The position numbers and the translations under genes are program-made. A DNA stretch of 64,000 nt, taken from positions 12,049,501 through 12,113,500 of the forward strand of contig CM028915.1 of NCBI GenBank assembly GCA_016801845.1, written 5' to 3'. The stretch is from Polydactylus sextarius. Its lineage: Eukaryota > Chordata > Actinopteri > Polynemidae. How positions within the stretch are numbered: the first letter of the stretch is position 1; every line of letters begins with the position of its first letter. Positions 45,089-55,727 of this stretch are shown piece after piece. The notes under the pieces are model-generated. The model saw nothing but the letters and a program-made list of their open reading frames with translations. It was not told where the DNA came from and did not search any database.

Positions 45089-45620
45089 GACGAATAATAA
45101 TATCTGAGTGTCTTAGACGGACGCCACAGAATGACCTCGAACCGAACAAGGAAGTCACACCGGCTAATCAACCAGCACTGTGACTGTGGCTAGCTCCTCT
45201 TTGACAGCTAGCAACACTGAAATCTTTCCCTTGTGGATTTCAAAGTCCGTCTTTGTTCTTAGCTGTACCTCCAACCACCCGAATAGTTGTTGGACAAAGT
45301 TAAAACTCAGTCACATAACAGCGATAGTAACAGTTCGCCGACAATGCTAACTAAGCTAATAACTGTTAGCTTCATCAGAGGCACCTTGTTCCTAAACCGG
45401 TTTTATCCAACGGTCTTAGTTGTACAGTACTAGACAGTGACAATGGTGGTTTCTCTCAGGTCCACACGATATATGACAGTAAAGGTGAAGTCCCAGTCAG
45501 AGCAGAGAGCCGGTGATGTTACATGTGTTACACATCTACGTCCGACACACTTCTTCTGATGTCACAGACCGCGTGACCACAGCGGACCGGGAACCACGTG
45601 TTGCCTTCAGGTGCTGTAGG
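45089..45620 (-). promoter_or_regulatory. rfk: Putative rfk 5' UTR and promoter
   Basis: Immediately upstream of the rfk start codon. The sequence is richer in CpG than the surrounding AT-rich DNA, especially 45089-45200 and 45560-45610, and contains a CACGTG E-box at 45595-45600. No TATA box is evident. Inferred from position and composition only. Confidence 0.4.
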
Positions 45621-45886
45621 AAATATAACAATTACATATGGTGCATTTTTGTCTTGTTTCTTCTTGGTTTTCACAATGTTGTGCTATTTTTTCTCTCTAA
45701 ATGTTTTTTGTACATTATACAAAGTTTTAACTGGACATTCTGACACTGAAAAATCTAAAGCAAGCTCTAGATAAGGCTCAGTATACTATCAGTAAGTATT
45801 TTCAGTAGTTCCCGTATTTTGAGTTTTTTAGTTTTTTTTTCTTACAACCCACATTAACTTGAATCTCAGACCAGTAAATATAAGCA

Positions 45887-45928
<42 letters not shown>

Positions 45929-45941
45929 TATAATAATAATA
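45887..45941. repeat. (AAT)n microsatellite
   Basis: Triplet repeat of AAT/TAA units with one interruption. Confidence 0.93.
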
Positions 45942-48009
45942 AAATCTTGGATTTCTTGGTGTTTGACTTCAACCACATGAGGGTGTCATATCCTTTCATA
46001 ACCACCAAAGCCAAGGCCCAGACAGTACAAAGTAAGAACTTGTACGCACTCGCACAGTCTTTTTCTTCCACCCCGACTCCATTCTGATAAGATTTAATTA
46101 ACATGAAAATATTTCGCATTGTCATTTTAACAGAAAATTTAAAAATGATGTAGTATCTATTAATATTATTTCAGATATCATCTTTTATATTATTTTATCC
46201 TGAAAAAAATTCCAAAATATAAACAGATAAGAAACAGATATGATTAAAACTAAAATACTAACTTGATTATAATGGTAATAATCTAAATTGTATTTTTGCT
46301 GATTTTAAAAATGCTGCAGTAATTCAATCTGGGATTAAAAATTCTGTATAAAGGCATACACATTAAAGAAGCACAAAATAAGACAACTTAACCCCCCCCC
46401 AAACATTAGATAAATATATATGGTAAACAAGTTTATAAATAAAGTGGATTGAATGTAAAGGGATTTTCTTCCTCTGTGTCTTGTGGCAGAACCTATAGAG
46501 TTTAGACTTAAACACAGAAGGACTTAGAGGACTTACGTAGGAGTGTGAGTATAAAAATATATAAGGAGTATTAAACATACAGTTGAAAGTGGTGTACAGG
46601 GTACATTTTTCCAAGGTACATTTTGGATCTTGAATTGAAAGTCTTTCACAAATGTATCAGACCATCACTGACTCTTCCTGCAGTCTTACCAACATGTTTT
46701 GTTCATTCATCTTAATCCTTGTCCATTTTTTATTTAATTTTTTCCTTACTTTTTGGTATACCCATATTTGTTTTATGTTTTGAGAATGTATGGCCTGCTC
46801 TTCTATTGATTTTTTAAGATGTCCAGTGCAATAGTTGCTATTATTTTTTATTTCTCTCATTGCTGTACTGAACTTCTGTCCAGTAAATTCCACTTAATTC
46901 ATGTTGTCTCAAAAAAGTCCCTCGGGCTATGTGATGATAAAAGGATTTTTAACATTGTCAGACATCAAAAGAAGCCTGAAACTGTAACATTCCTTGCAGC
47001 GTTGCAACAGCAGCTTCTACATAGCATCTACAATATATGAGTCAAACATACAAAGTAACTGCTACATTTTTTTGGTTGAACACTGGGTGTGGCCAAATAT
47101 AAGGAAGTAGAAGTATGACTGAGAAGCCTTAACCCCCCCTCCCGCTCCATGAAGGTCAATGGAGCCATCGCTGTAGCAGGGTTAACCAGTATCAGACAGT
47201 GATGTGTATTGCATTTTAGAGGTATGATTGAGAGACCATAATCGACCTGCTCTCTCCGGGGAACAAGTGGATATCGTTTAATACTGTAACAATACTGGAG
47301 GTCTTACCAGAGTCTCAACAACAATTTGAACTATCCACTATCATCCTATTCATAAATTACATTTTTCAAAAAGAGAGGTGAAATAAAAAGAAGAGAACAC
47401 GAACTACAGACAGGTAGGAGGTTTTTCTCTGACGGATGTTTTATGGAACAGAAAGTTTAAACACATATTGTTCATTTTAATTTATTGGATAATTGTGTAA
47501 AAATTACACTATAAGATGTGGACCGTGATAGAAAGTGCAACAACAGTTGAATAATATAAAAGGCAACACAGATACAGTGACTTGTCCAAAATAACAAATC
47601 TTCTATTACTGGAGGATCTATCACTTTGAAAAAAACCAACACTTTTATTGCAGCTTTTTACAGGCAGTGCAACGGAAATGACACGTATAACACCAATGAG
47701 GAACTAATTTAAAATTAACTGTGTATTAAAAAAGAAGTTCGATCTGGTCTCTTATCTTGTCTTTAAACAAACAGAGGGTTGTCACTTGGTTTCTTCCAAA
47801 AGTTGCAGGAAGAAATTGGTCCATATCAGCAGGTAGCTTTCTGTGGCATTAGTGCTGAAGAGGAAATGAGCTCTTAATCCTCATGGTGTATGTAGCTTAT
47901 TTGAATTTGGGGCATGAAGGAAGGTGTGACAAAAGTCTATAAATGAAGACAATTCTTGTTGATCCTGAAATGTGATCATACTTTTGACAGCTGTGATATT
48001 CAGATCCTT

Positions 48010-48190
48010 TATTATTTTATGTAGTAAAAAAAAAAAAAAAGTAAAAGTAAAAGTAGAGCACTGTTAAAACTCCATTGAAAGAAAAAAGTCCTGCATGAAA
48101 AATCCTTCTTACGTAAGAGTACATAGATTTTAGTGAAAAAGAAGAAGTACTGTTTTGGTCTGACAATTTTACAGTTTCATCAGTTTCATC
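48010..48190. repeat. Probable interspersed repeat with AGTAAAAGTA core
   Basis: Contains AGTAAAAGTAAAAGTAGAGCA and, further right, AAAAAGTCCTGCATGAAAAA and TACGTAAGAGTACA. I recognise this layout as a common teleost repeat of unknown class. Ends cannot be defined without alignment. Confidence 0.45.
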
Positions 48191-49589
48191 ATTGGAGGGA
48201 CTGTGCAATGAAAATGTGGAGAGAAAAGGAGAAAATCAAACAAACATCACAGCATGTGATTAACTTTTAGTTAAAGTTATAATGACTTATGCTGATAACC
48301 TGTGTAGTTTCATTTCAAGTGCAATTCAAGTGCAGTAAGTTTGCAGTGCATTTTTTGTGCTTGGACCTTGCATCAGTAATGACCTAATTTCCTGCGTGAT
48401 TCATTATGATAACGTTTCAAAATAATACAAATGCATAGCAAAATGGTGTATTATTTGACCCTGCCAAATTTCACCAACCATGTTTGAAGGGGAGCTTGTG
48501 TCTGATGTCTGGCACAGCATATGTTTGAGCAAGTCTGGAACATATACTCCCATATCTGGGCTGATCCCCACTGTTATCTTCTGGTGTTGCAAGGATTTTT
48601 GAGTCACACCCATGTACCGGTTAAGGACAATCACAAAGCATGGTTTGGTTGTATGTAATACCATTAAACATTACACAAACATTAACTACTCGGTTTCTTT
48701 CTTACTATTTTTTGCATTGAATTTAATTTCTATATCCAAAAAAGGAAAAAATAACCACTCATATTCCTCAGGGATCACTCCCAATGCTGGAGCCTTGTTG
48801 AACTTCATGGTTTTCTACCATCATTTATGAGAAGAAAAATGTCAGACTTAGAGACACACAGGTTTATAACACACAGGACTATTGCCTTTTCCCCACACCA
48901 TTCCTATTGATCCTGTCATATTCCTATCAATATAACAGCAGTCTGGAGTTTCAAAGTACCTGGATATTAATAGTAGTAGCATTTCTACATTAGTAGTTGC
49001 ATTGTCTACAAAGAAACACTTTTACCTTTTACACACAATCATATATTTTGTTAATCATATAATGAGAGCATATATATTTTAGCATATCTATTTTAACATA
49101 TATGCTCTTATTACTTCTTGTATCTGGTTGGTGTAAAAACCTAAGTCTTTTTTTCTTTCCCTTTTTTGCTTAGGTACTCAATATAGTAGTAGGGAGTAGC
49201 GCTCCCAATCTCGCTGTATTTTTATTTATTTTTTAAATACAATGACAATTGAGACATTCACTCATAAAGCATGACTATTAATTTAACTTCTCTTGTTTCT
49301 AGAGACAGTGACATGTGGAGAAATAATGTGCTCAGGCCCTCACTGAGTTGACATTATGTACACACAGAGTTTATATATATATATATAAATTTATTGCTTA
49401 ACTAATATTCTATCTTCAATTTTAGATTCAAATAAGTCTGAATTAGTTATCCATTTTATTTTCATACTTAACAACTTGGTAGTGCCATGTAATGATTTAA
49501 GGGGACATAATTAATTTTAGACAAATGCTATTATATTTTCGTCAACAGATTGTATAAAAGAAATTTAGTGGAGTTTCTCCTCTGAAACA

Positions 49590-49885
49590 ATGAGGCTGCT
49601 GAAACGAGGTGGGCTGCGACTGCTACTGAGTTCCATTGTTATGCTGGGATTGCTATGGATGCTTTTCCCCAAAACTGTCTGGGATCCTGCCCTCACTCTT
49701 ACTTACAGGTGGATGGACTATACACTCGATGATGACATCCCAGAGAATGAGTGCAACTGTTCAGCTATCATCCAGGGGGAGAGTGAGGCACTGGAGCAGG
49801 CTAAATTATTGGGAATCACTAAAGACTACCAAAAAAGACTTCGCATCCCTAATGAGTACTACATTAATGCCACACAAGACTGCAG
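49590..49885 (+). CDS. gcnt1: gcnt1-like exon 1: membrane anchor and stem
   Basis: ATG at 49590. Encodes MRLLKRGGLRLLLSSIVMLG, then LLWMLFPKTVW (anchor), NECNCSAIIQGE and YYINATQDC. The donor is TGCAG|GTGAG, splitting an Arg codon. Confidence 0.92.
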
Positions 49886-51249
49886 GTGAGTTTAAACTAC
49901 AGATTTAGGAAATGTATAACTTTACTATTATGTAAATATTTTGAATTTAACAGAAATGTATTCCTTGTATCATTTTCATTTTATGTATTCACAGAAAATT
50001 CCTGTCACTCCGGAAATACCTAACATTGCCATCAAGCCAAGAAGAACAAGACTTCCCTCTGGCTTACTCTTTGGTTGTTCATCATAAGGTCTAATACCTG
50101 AATAGAATTCAAATATTCTAGTGAAGAGTCATTAATTAGTCATTATTAGTCATGAAATCCAGTTTAGTCAAAATGTAACAGATATGCTTATTCCTCCCCC
50201 CCTCTACATCCACTAGGTGCAGAGCTTTGAGCGACTGCTACGAGCCATCTATGCACCTCAAAACTTCTATTGTGTGCATGTGGATAAAAAAGCAGATTTG
50301 ACAGTCTTCTCTGCCATCATGGGCATTACCTCTTGTTTCCCAAATGTCTTCATTGCCAGTAAGGCCGCGACTGTGGTTTATGCTGCCTGGCCTCGTGTCC
50401 AGGCTGACATCAACTGCATGGCGGAACTCTATAATATCAGCACAACTTGGAAATACTTCATCAACCTTTGTGGCCAGGATTTCCCTCTGAAAACCAACCT
50501 GGAAATTGTGAGGACGCTGCAGTTACTGAAAGGACAGAACAGCTTAGAGTCAGAAAAAATGCCTGAAGCAAAGAAATGGAGGTGGCAAAGGGTTCACCAA
50601 GTAGTTAATGGAAATATCCAGGTACTTCCTTTAAAGATATATGTATCAATTATTTATTGTTTGTTTGCAGACTTTTACCATTACAAAAACTTCATGTTCA
50701 ATTTGATCTTAATAACTGGCACCTTATTTTAATTCACTATTTCAGGGGACAGGACAGAGAAAGGACCCCCCTCCCTTCAACTTGACCATAATGTCAGGAA
50801 ACGCATACATAGTGGTTAACCGAGGCTACATCCGCGCTGTGTTGGAAGACAAACGAGTACAGGCGTTGCTGGAGTGGGCCAAAGATACCTACAGTCCTGA
50901 TGAATTTCTCTGGGCAACAATTCAGCGAATACCCAGTGTTCCTGGCTCAACATGGCCCAACTATAAATATGACTTGTCAGATGTCAATGCGTTTGCACGG
51001 CTTGTGAAGTGGCTAGGACATGAAGGATTAGAAAGTTCACCGCAAGCAGTATACCCAGCATGTAAAGGCAAATATGTCAGGGAAATATGCGTGTTCGGTG
51101 CTGGAGATTTACAATGGATAATTAAGCAGCATCACTTCTTTGCCAATAAGTTTGACATAGACTCAGATCCCATAGCTCTCTACTGCTTGGAGAAGTATTT
51201 GAGACAAAAGACTCTAGCAGAGTCATATAAGATGAAGAATTATCTGTAG
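49590..51249 (+). CDS. gcnt1: Core-2 beta-1,6-N-acetylglucosaminyltransferase (GCNT1/GCNT3 type), complete
   Basis: Golgi type II membrane enzyme adding GlcNAc in beta-1,6 linkage to the GalNAc of core-1 O-glycans. Exons 49590-49885, 49995-50088, 50217-50621 and 50746-51249 give 432 aa, close to human GCNT1 (428). Residues about 8-26 form the membrane anchor. All nine Cys positions of the C2GnT family are present, in contexts such as FYCVHVD, NLCGQDFP and CLEKYLR. Core motifs include SLVVHHK, RVQADINCM, QDFPLKTNLE, DTYSPDEFLWATIQRIP (holding the Glu thought to be the catalytic base) and FGAGDLQW. Sequons are seen at NCS, NAT and NIS. The position between rfk and prune2 supports GCNT1. The C terminus reads somewhat more like GCNT3, so the symbol is less certain than the family. 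Confidence 0.9.
49995..50088 (+). CDS. gcnt1: gcnt1-like exon 2
   Basis: A 94-nt exon encoding KFLSLRKYLTLPSSQEEQD and FPLAYSLVVHHK, the start of the catalytic domain. Ends phase 0 at AAG|GTCTAA. Confidence 0.9.
50217..50621 (+). CDS. gcnt1: gcnt1-like exon 3: catalytic domain
   Basis: Encodes VQSFERLLRAIYAPQNFYC, RVQADINCMAELYN, FINLCGQDFPLKTNLEIV and ends VVNGNIQ|GTACTT. 405 nt, phase 0 at both ends. Confidence 0.93.
50746..51249 (+). CDS. gcnt1: gcnt1-like exon 4: catalytic domain and stop
   Basis: Encodes GTGQRKDPPPFNLTIMSGN, DTYSPDEFLWATIQRIP, YKYDLSDVNAFARLVKW, ICVFGAGDLQWIIKQHHFF and CLEKYLRQKTLAE. The stop TAG is at 51247-51249. Confidence 0.94.
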   Translation, partial: GTGQRKDPPPFNLTIMSGNAYIVVNRGYIRAVLEDKRVQALLEWAKDTYSPDEFLWATIQRIPSVPGSTWPNYKYDLSDVNAFARLVKWLGHEGLESSPQAVYPACKGKYVREICVFGAGDLQWIIKQHHFFANKFDIDSDPIALYCLEKYLRQKTLAESYKMKNYL

Positions 51250-54200
51250 CAACCTCTAATTACATTTCAAGATGAAAGAATAAGAATTACAAGAAGATTG
51301 CCGATTCTGAGATTACAGAAATTGTTAAAAATAATAATGTTAATACATTTGCACTATTGATAGTAGTATAGCAGTTAATGGCAGCATTGTTTTTTTGTTT
51401 TTTTTTGTTAAGGTAAGAGATCTGTGTGGAAAATCTAACTGTATTCTATTATGCATTATTTAATCATGAAGAGCAGAACTTGTACTGGTGGAAAAAAATC
51501 ATCAGCAGAGTGTTTACCAGAAATGAATATGTGTGTGGTCTGATAACAGGAGGCTGTACTGGCGGTGAAGCACCGGCATGTGGGACATTGTGTGATCACA
51601 CATCGAAACAACCAACCAGTGACCGTGCAGCAGTTAAAGAATGCAATACATAGAGGCACCTTGTCACCCATTCACTCTATTGTGAAAAAGCACTTGATTA
51701 ATTGCAATTCATCCAGACTGAATGACTACATTGACCATGCCAGACATGCTGAAAATCCTTTTAAGTGAAAGAAACAGGAAAAAAAAAAGGGACAGGTTTT
51801 TGTAGTGCAAGAGGACTGTAAAGAACTCTGCTTGATGCAATCAAGTATGAATTTCTATCTTCATTTGATTAGGCATAGAAAGAACTATAGCTGTATTTTT
51901 CTTTGTAACTCTCTATTAGAGCTTCACTGCAGCCACCTCCACTTTTTTGTTGTGGGGCCTCTTGTCTTTAGTCTGGTCTTTAATAAGAGGGTTACAGTGC
52001 AGTCTGACTGAGACCAGGTGATTCATATGGAGGATATTTCACCTCTTCCCTGTGAAAATCTTGTTGGTTGCTTTGGCTGTATGTTGAGGATTATTGTTAA
52101 AACGGTGCCCAATGAGTTTTCTTTGATTTGCCTGAAATGCACACATAACACGCCTTTGCACCCTCCTGCATTCATCATGATGCTTTAGTCAGCAGTAAAA
52201 TCAGTGTAAATATTGATAAACCATTATTTCAACCTTTTCCATTTTTCTCTAGTCTCAGATGTCAAAGAAACATTTCATGACCAAGTAAGCACATCAAACA
52301 AGTGTATAAAAGACAACATATCACAACTTATTCTTTGAATATTTATGTACCTATCCAAAGTAAAGCACTGACTCATGTGGTAAGCATTATTTTATGTCAA
52401 ACATAATGTGACAAAAATGACTCACAACTGTTCACAGATTTCTGGTCTTCACTGAACCTGCATGGATTTAGCGTGTGGCTATAATTCACTGCTCAAACTC
52501 TTGAAGTATCTTGTCACATCTCAAACAAACAAACAATGAAAAAAAAAAATTTCTGCCTGCATTTAAGTTGTCAGTCAAGTTTTTATGTGGTCGTGGTAAA
52601 TTTGTATTCATAAAAAACAGAGCTTTTGAATTAGAATTACAAAATGAAAATGCTGTGCAGAGGTTAAAACCACCTTTAAGATTTAAAGATTTGACCACCA
52701 CAATGTAACGTCAGTCTATATTCTCATGTGTTTGAGTGTTGTTAGTCTGACTGAATGCAAAGATGTGTTGATGAATGCACACATTTATTCTATAACTTAT
52801 GCACAACCTGCCCAACCTACAGAATAGGCACAGTTTGTCTCGGTTTCTTTTTCACACTTTCACATGAACTAGATGACGCAAGTTGAGTTATCAATAATGT
52901 CAATCTTTATCAACAGACCATTCAACGATTCAACGGTGGCATTCAATTTCAACAGAGCATTCTTCTCAACAACTTTTTTAAGATGTGGAGTAAGATAATG
53001 TGATAATGTTTTTTGTGTTTCTTTTGTAGATTACATTTTTGTAAACCCTGGCCGCCTAAAGTTAGAGTCTAAATAGACTATCCCTTAACATCACAGTCTT
53101 CTGACAGAGCTACAGCAAGATAATATCTGAAAATGTCCAGAGATCACAAATGTGTGTTTTTTTGAGCAGATTGGCTACAACTTGTTTGCCATGTATCACA
53201 AAAGATAAAGTTAGTTAGATTGATAGATGAAAAGAACAAAGTCAGTTAGTATTGCTCAAAAGTGAAACAACAAAAATCAAAGCATTGTTCATTCTTTTTT
53301 TGAAGGTGAGGACAAAGAGAACAGAAGCTACCAAATGTGAAACACAATTAAGTGTGATGTAACATCTAGTATTACAGAATAAAGCATTTTCACTTGGGCA
53401 CAGTGACCGTCTCACTTCCTGCAAATACGGTATAATGATAGGTTAGTACTTCTCTCACCAAACGAGCAACTCCCTGATGGTTTGTACTAAGCATTTTCCT
53501 TTCTAACACAGTGTTAATGCCATACAGGTCATGCTGCAGGCTTGCTCGTATTCGGACGCGCTGTGGTAGAATACAGCATATTGTAGAGTGAAGAAAGGCA
53601 GGATCCAGGTGTCTTGTAATTTTCAAACGGCTGAGCTCCCCTTCCTGTCAGCTCTGTGAGTGAGAGAGGACAAGACAGAGAAATTAAAATTAAGTTAGAT
53701 TTAAAGCAAAGGGACTGAAAACTATCTTATGCTTCTAATGCATGAGGTGCAGCATGAGGCTATATAATTCTCTCTTTATTCAATCTTCCTCCTGTTTCCT
53801 CACTCTGTCATGAAACAAAAAGCTGACAAACCTGATAAGATAAGCTACCTCTGTCACTCAAAGAGAAGTGGTTATGATGACAGTATGACACAGCAGTTAC
53901 CAAAAATGTAAATTTCTTCCATCGACCATTATGGATTGGAACTGTCAGTTCACTCACTGACAGATCAGCAACATACTACTTACTTAGCTACTGTGTCCCT
54001 CAAATCGGTATCCAGTCTGGTTTAGCATTGGGTTGGAGGGCAGAGAGGAAAGGTTAGTAAGTGGAACAAAAAATGGTTGTGACCAGAGTGCCAGCACACA
54101 TGCAGTTGCTGGGAAATAGAAGCCTGTTTTTAAACATAGGGGTTTGATTGAACTGAAAAGAAAACAAGCATACTTGCTCTGAAATGGAAAAGTTCTAGGT

Positions 54201-55624
54201 TAAGAGGCACGGACGCGCAAAAGTGCAGGGTGCAAGAAAAAACAGTTGAACACTTATTTCTTTTAAACTGGGATGCCTGTAACGTAACACATGCTCAGTG
54301 ACACAAGACACAAAGACAAAAAAGTACAAGACATGGCCTTTAGTATAATGGCTAGGGTTATAATAAGATATTTTTAGTTTTTTTCATCTATCGCCATTTT
54401 CACTAAAGCTCTGTTGCCTTCTTTAGCTTGGAGTTTTTGTTCTTAGAGAGTTGTTGCAATGTTTACATTTTCCTGATGAGAGACCAACAGCTGTGTACAT
54501 GACTATCCTCTCTATAACAAGACAGTATAGCTCTGTTATAGCACTGCAAAAAGCCTAAAGTCTAAAATCCAACCATTAATGTTGTTTTCACTTTTTTTCT
54601 CTCACTGTTTTCTGTCACCTACCCTAATCAACCAACATAATCACGCCAGTTTAAAGTCTGAATCTGTCCCACTATGGGCTGTATGTAATTTCTCTAGTCA
54701 GCAGTCCAGTTTATCTGTTGTTAGTGCATGCCAACACAAGATGTCTATGTCCATTTTATTAAACAAAATGTTACAGATGTGAGTGAAATTAAACTGCTGA
54801 AGCTGCATCACACTGTGAGAGGGAAGAAAATCAATATTTAGCAAAGGGTCAGTTAAAGGTTAGTTCCAGGATGGTGTAATTCACAGTAGTTTTTGAAAAT
54901 ATTTAAGGGGTGCTTAAGCATAACCAGTTAATCAGTACAGGCAGGTTAATGGTTTACCTCATGCATGCAAATCTGTGTATATCCCTCTCTGCGTCATACC
55001 TTTGGGCAGAGTGAGAGATGGTAAGCATGCCTAATTTTTCACCATGTTTATTTCCTTTGTCCAGGAAGTAGGTTAGTATGTATTTCACAAGTAAGTCTGA
55101 TTAAATATGCGTTTGTGAATACAAGTGAGATCACTGCATTAGTCATTGACCGTGGCCTTTAACACCAAGGAAAGATGAAGCAAAACAAGAAACAGGAAAT
55201 ATCAAAACATACTTGAAGATCCAGTTATAACTCAAGTGCAGCTATAAGACATACCACACACTGCATATATTATATTATGTGTTGGGGATTTTTAGGATCC
55301 ATGGGCTGCTACGATTTTTTAATTCTGAGAGCTTGTAATTACCACTTTAGTTTGGCAAAACTGTCATGGAGTTTAAAATAAATGCAGTGGAGGAGAGGAG
55401 GCAAGGTCATTCAACTTTGCACACTTGCACACTTCTTCTGTGCACACTTTGTTGATATGACATTACCTTAATTAAAAATAAAGTGTCCTGAAATAAACTG
55501 CTAAAAAGTAAAGTGATAATGTGAAAATTCAAAATAACCAAACAAATACAACATACTAACTATTTTAACAACATATCACAGTGCAGTCAGAGTATTTTCC
55601 ACCAAAATACTGATGCAGGTTAAC
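51250..55624. other. gcnt1-like 3' UTR, intergenic DNA and prune2 3' region
   Basis: No credible complete gene. gcnt1-like transcripts may end at the AATAAA at 53378-53383 (plus), but this is far away. On the minus strand AATAAA at 54760-54755 could end a prune2 transcript. A possible short extra prune2 exon with a good acceptor lies around 53655-53627. Open frames at 51426-51768 showed no recognised protein. Confidence 0.45.
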
Positions 55625-55727
55625 TCACTTGACAATGCTGGGTGGAATATGGACATACTCCAATGGGATGATTTCTCCAAGCTCCTGCAGACTGTTCACA
55701 TACTTGATCTTACTGCTGAATTTAGAG
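55625..55727 (-). CDS. prune2: prune2 exon: end of BCH domain
   Basis: Encodes SKFSSKIKYVNSLQELGEI and IPLEYVHIPPSIVK, then TGA at 55627-55625. The same bases form a good donor (AA|GTGAGT at 55628), so a transcript could splice on instead of stopping here. Confidence 0.9.

Larger units (their letters stand above)
45621..49589. other. Intergenic region rfk to gcnt1-like
   Basis: AT-rich, no credible coding region. Holds an AAT triplet repeat (45887-45941), poly(C)/poly(A) runs, a probable interspersed repeat (about 48010-48190), and an AT-dinucleotide run (49371-49388). It may contain the promoter and a non-coding 5' exon of the gcnt1-like gene, but neither can be placed. Confidence 0.5.

Noticed and set aside
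49170..49260. Possible retroelement tail (CCCAATCTCGCTGTA and ATACAATGACAATTGAG)
   Set aside because: Resembles a common fish retroelement 3' end, but too short and without a body or duplication to call.
51426..52011. Three short plus-strand open frames after the GlcNAc transferase stop
   Set aside because: No recognisable domain; most likely 3' UTR or intergenic.
53390..53626. 78-codon minus-strand open frame as a gene
   Set aside because: No recognised motif; kept only as a weak extra-exon possibility for prune2.
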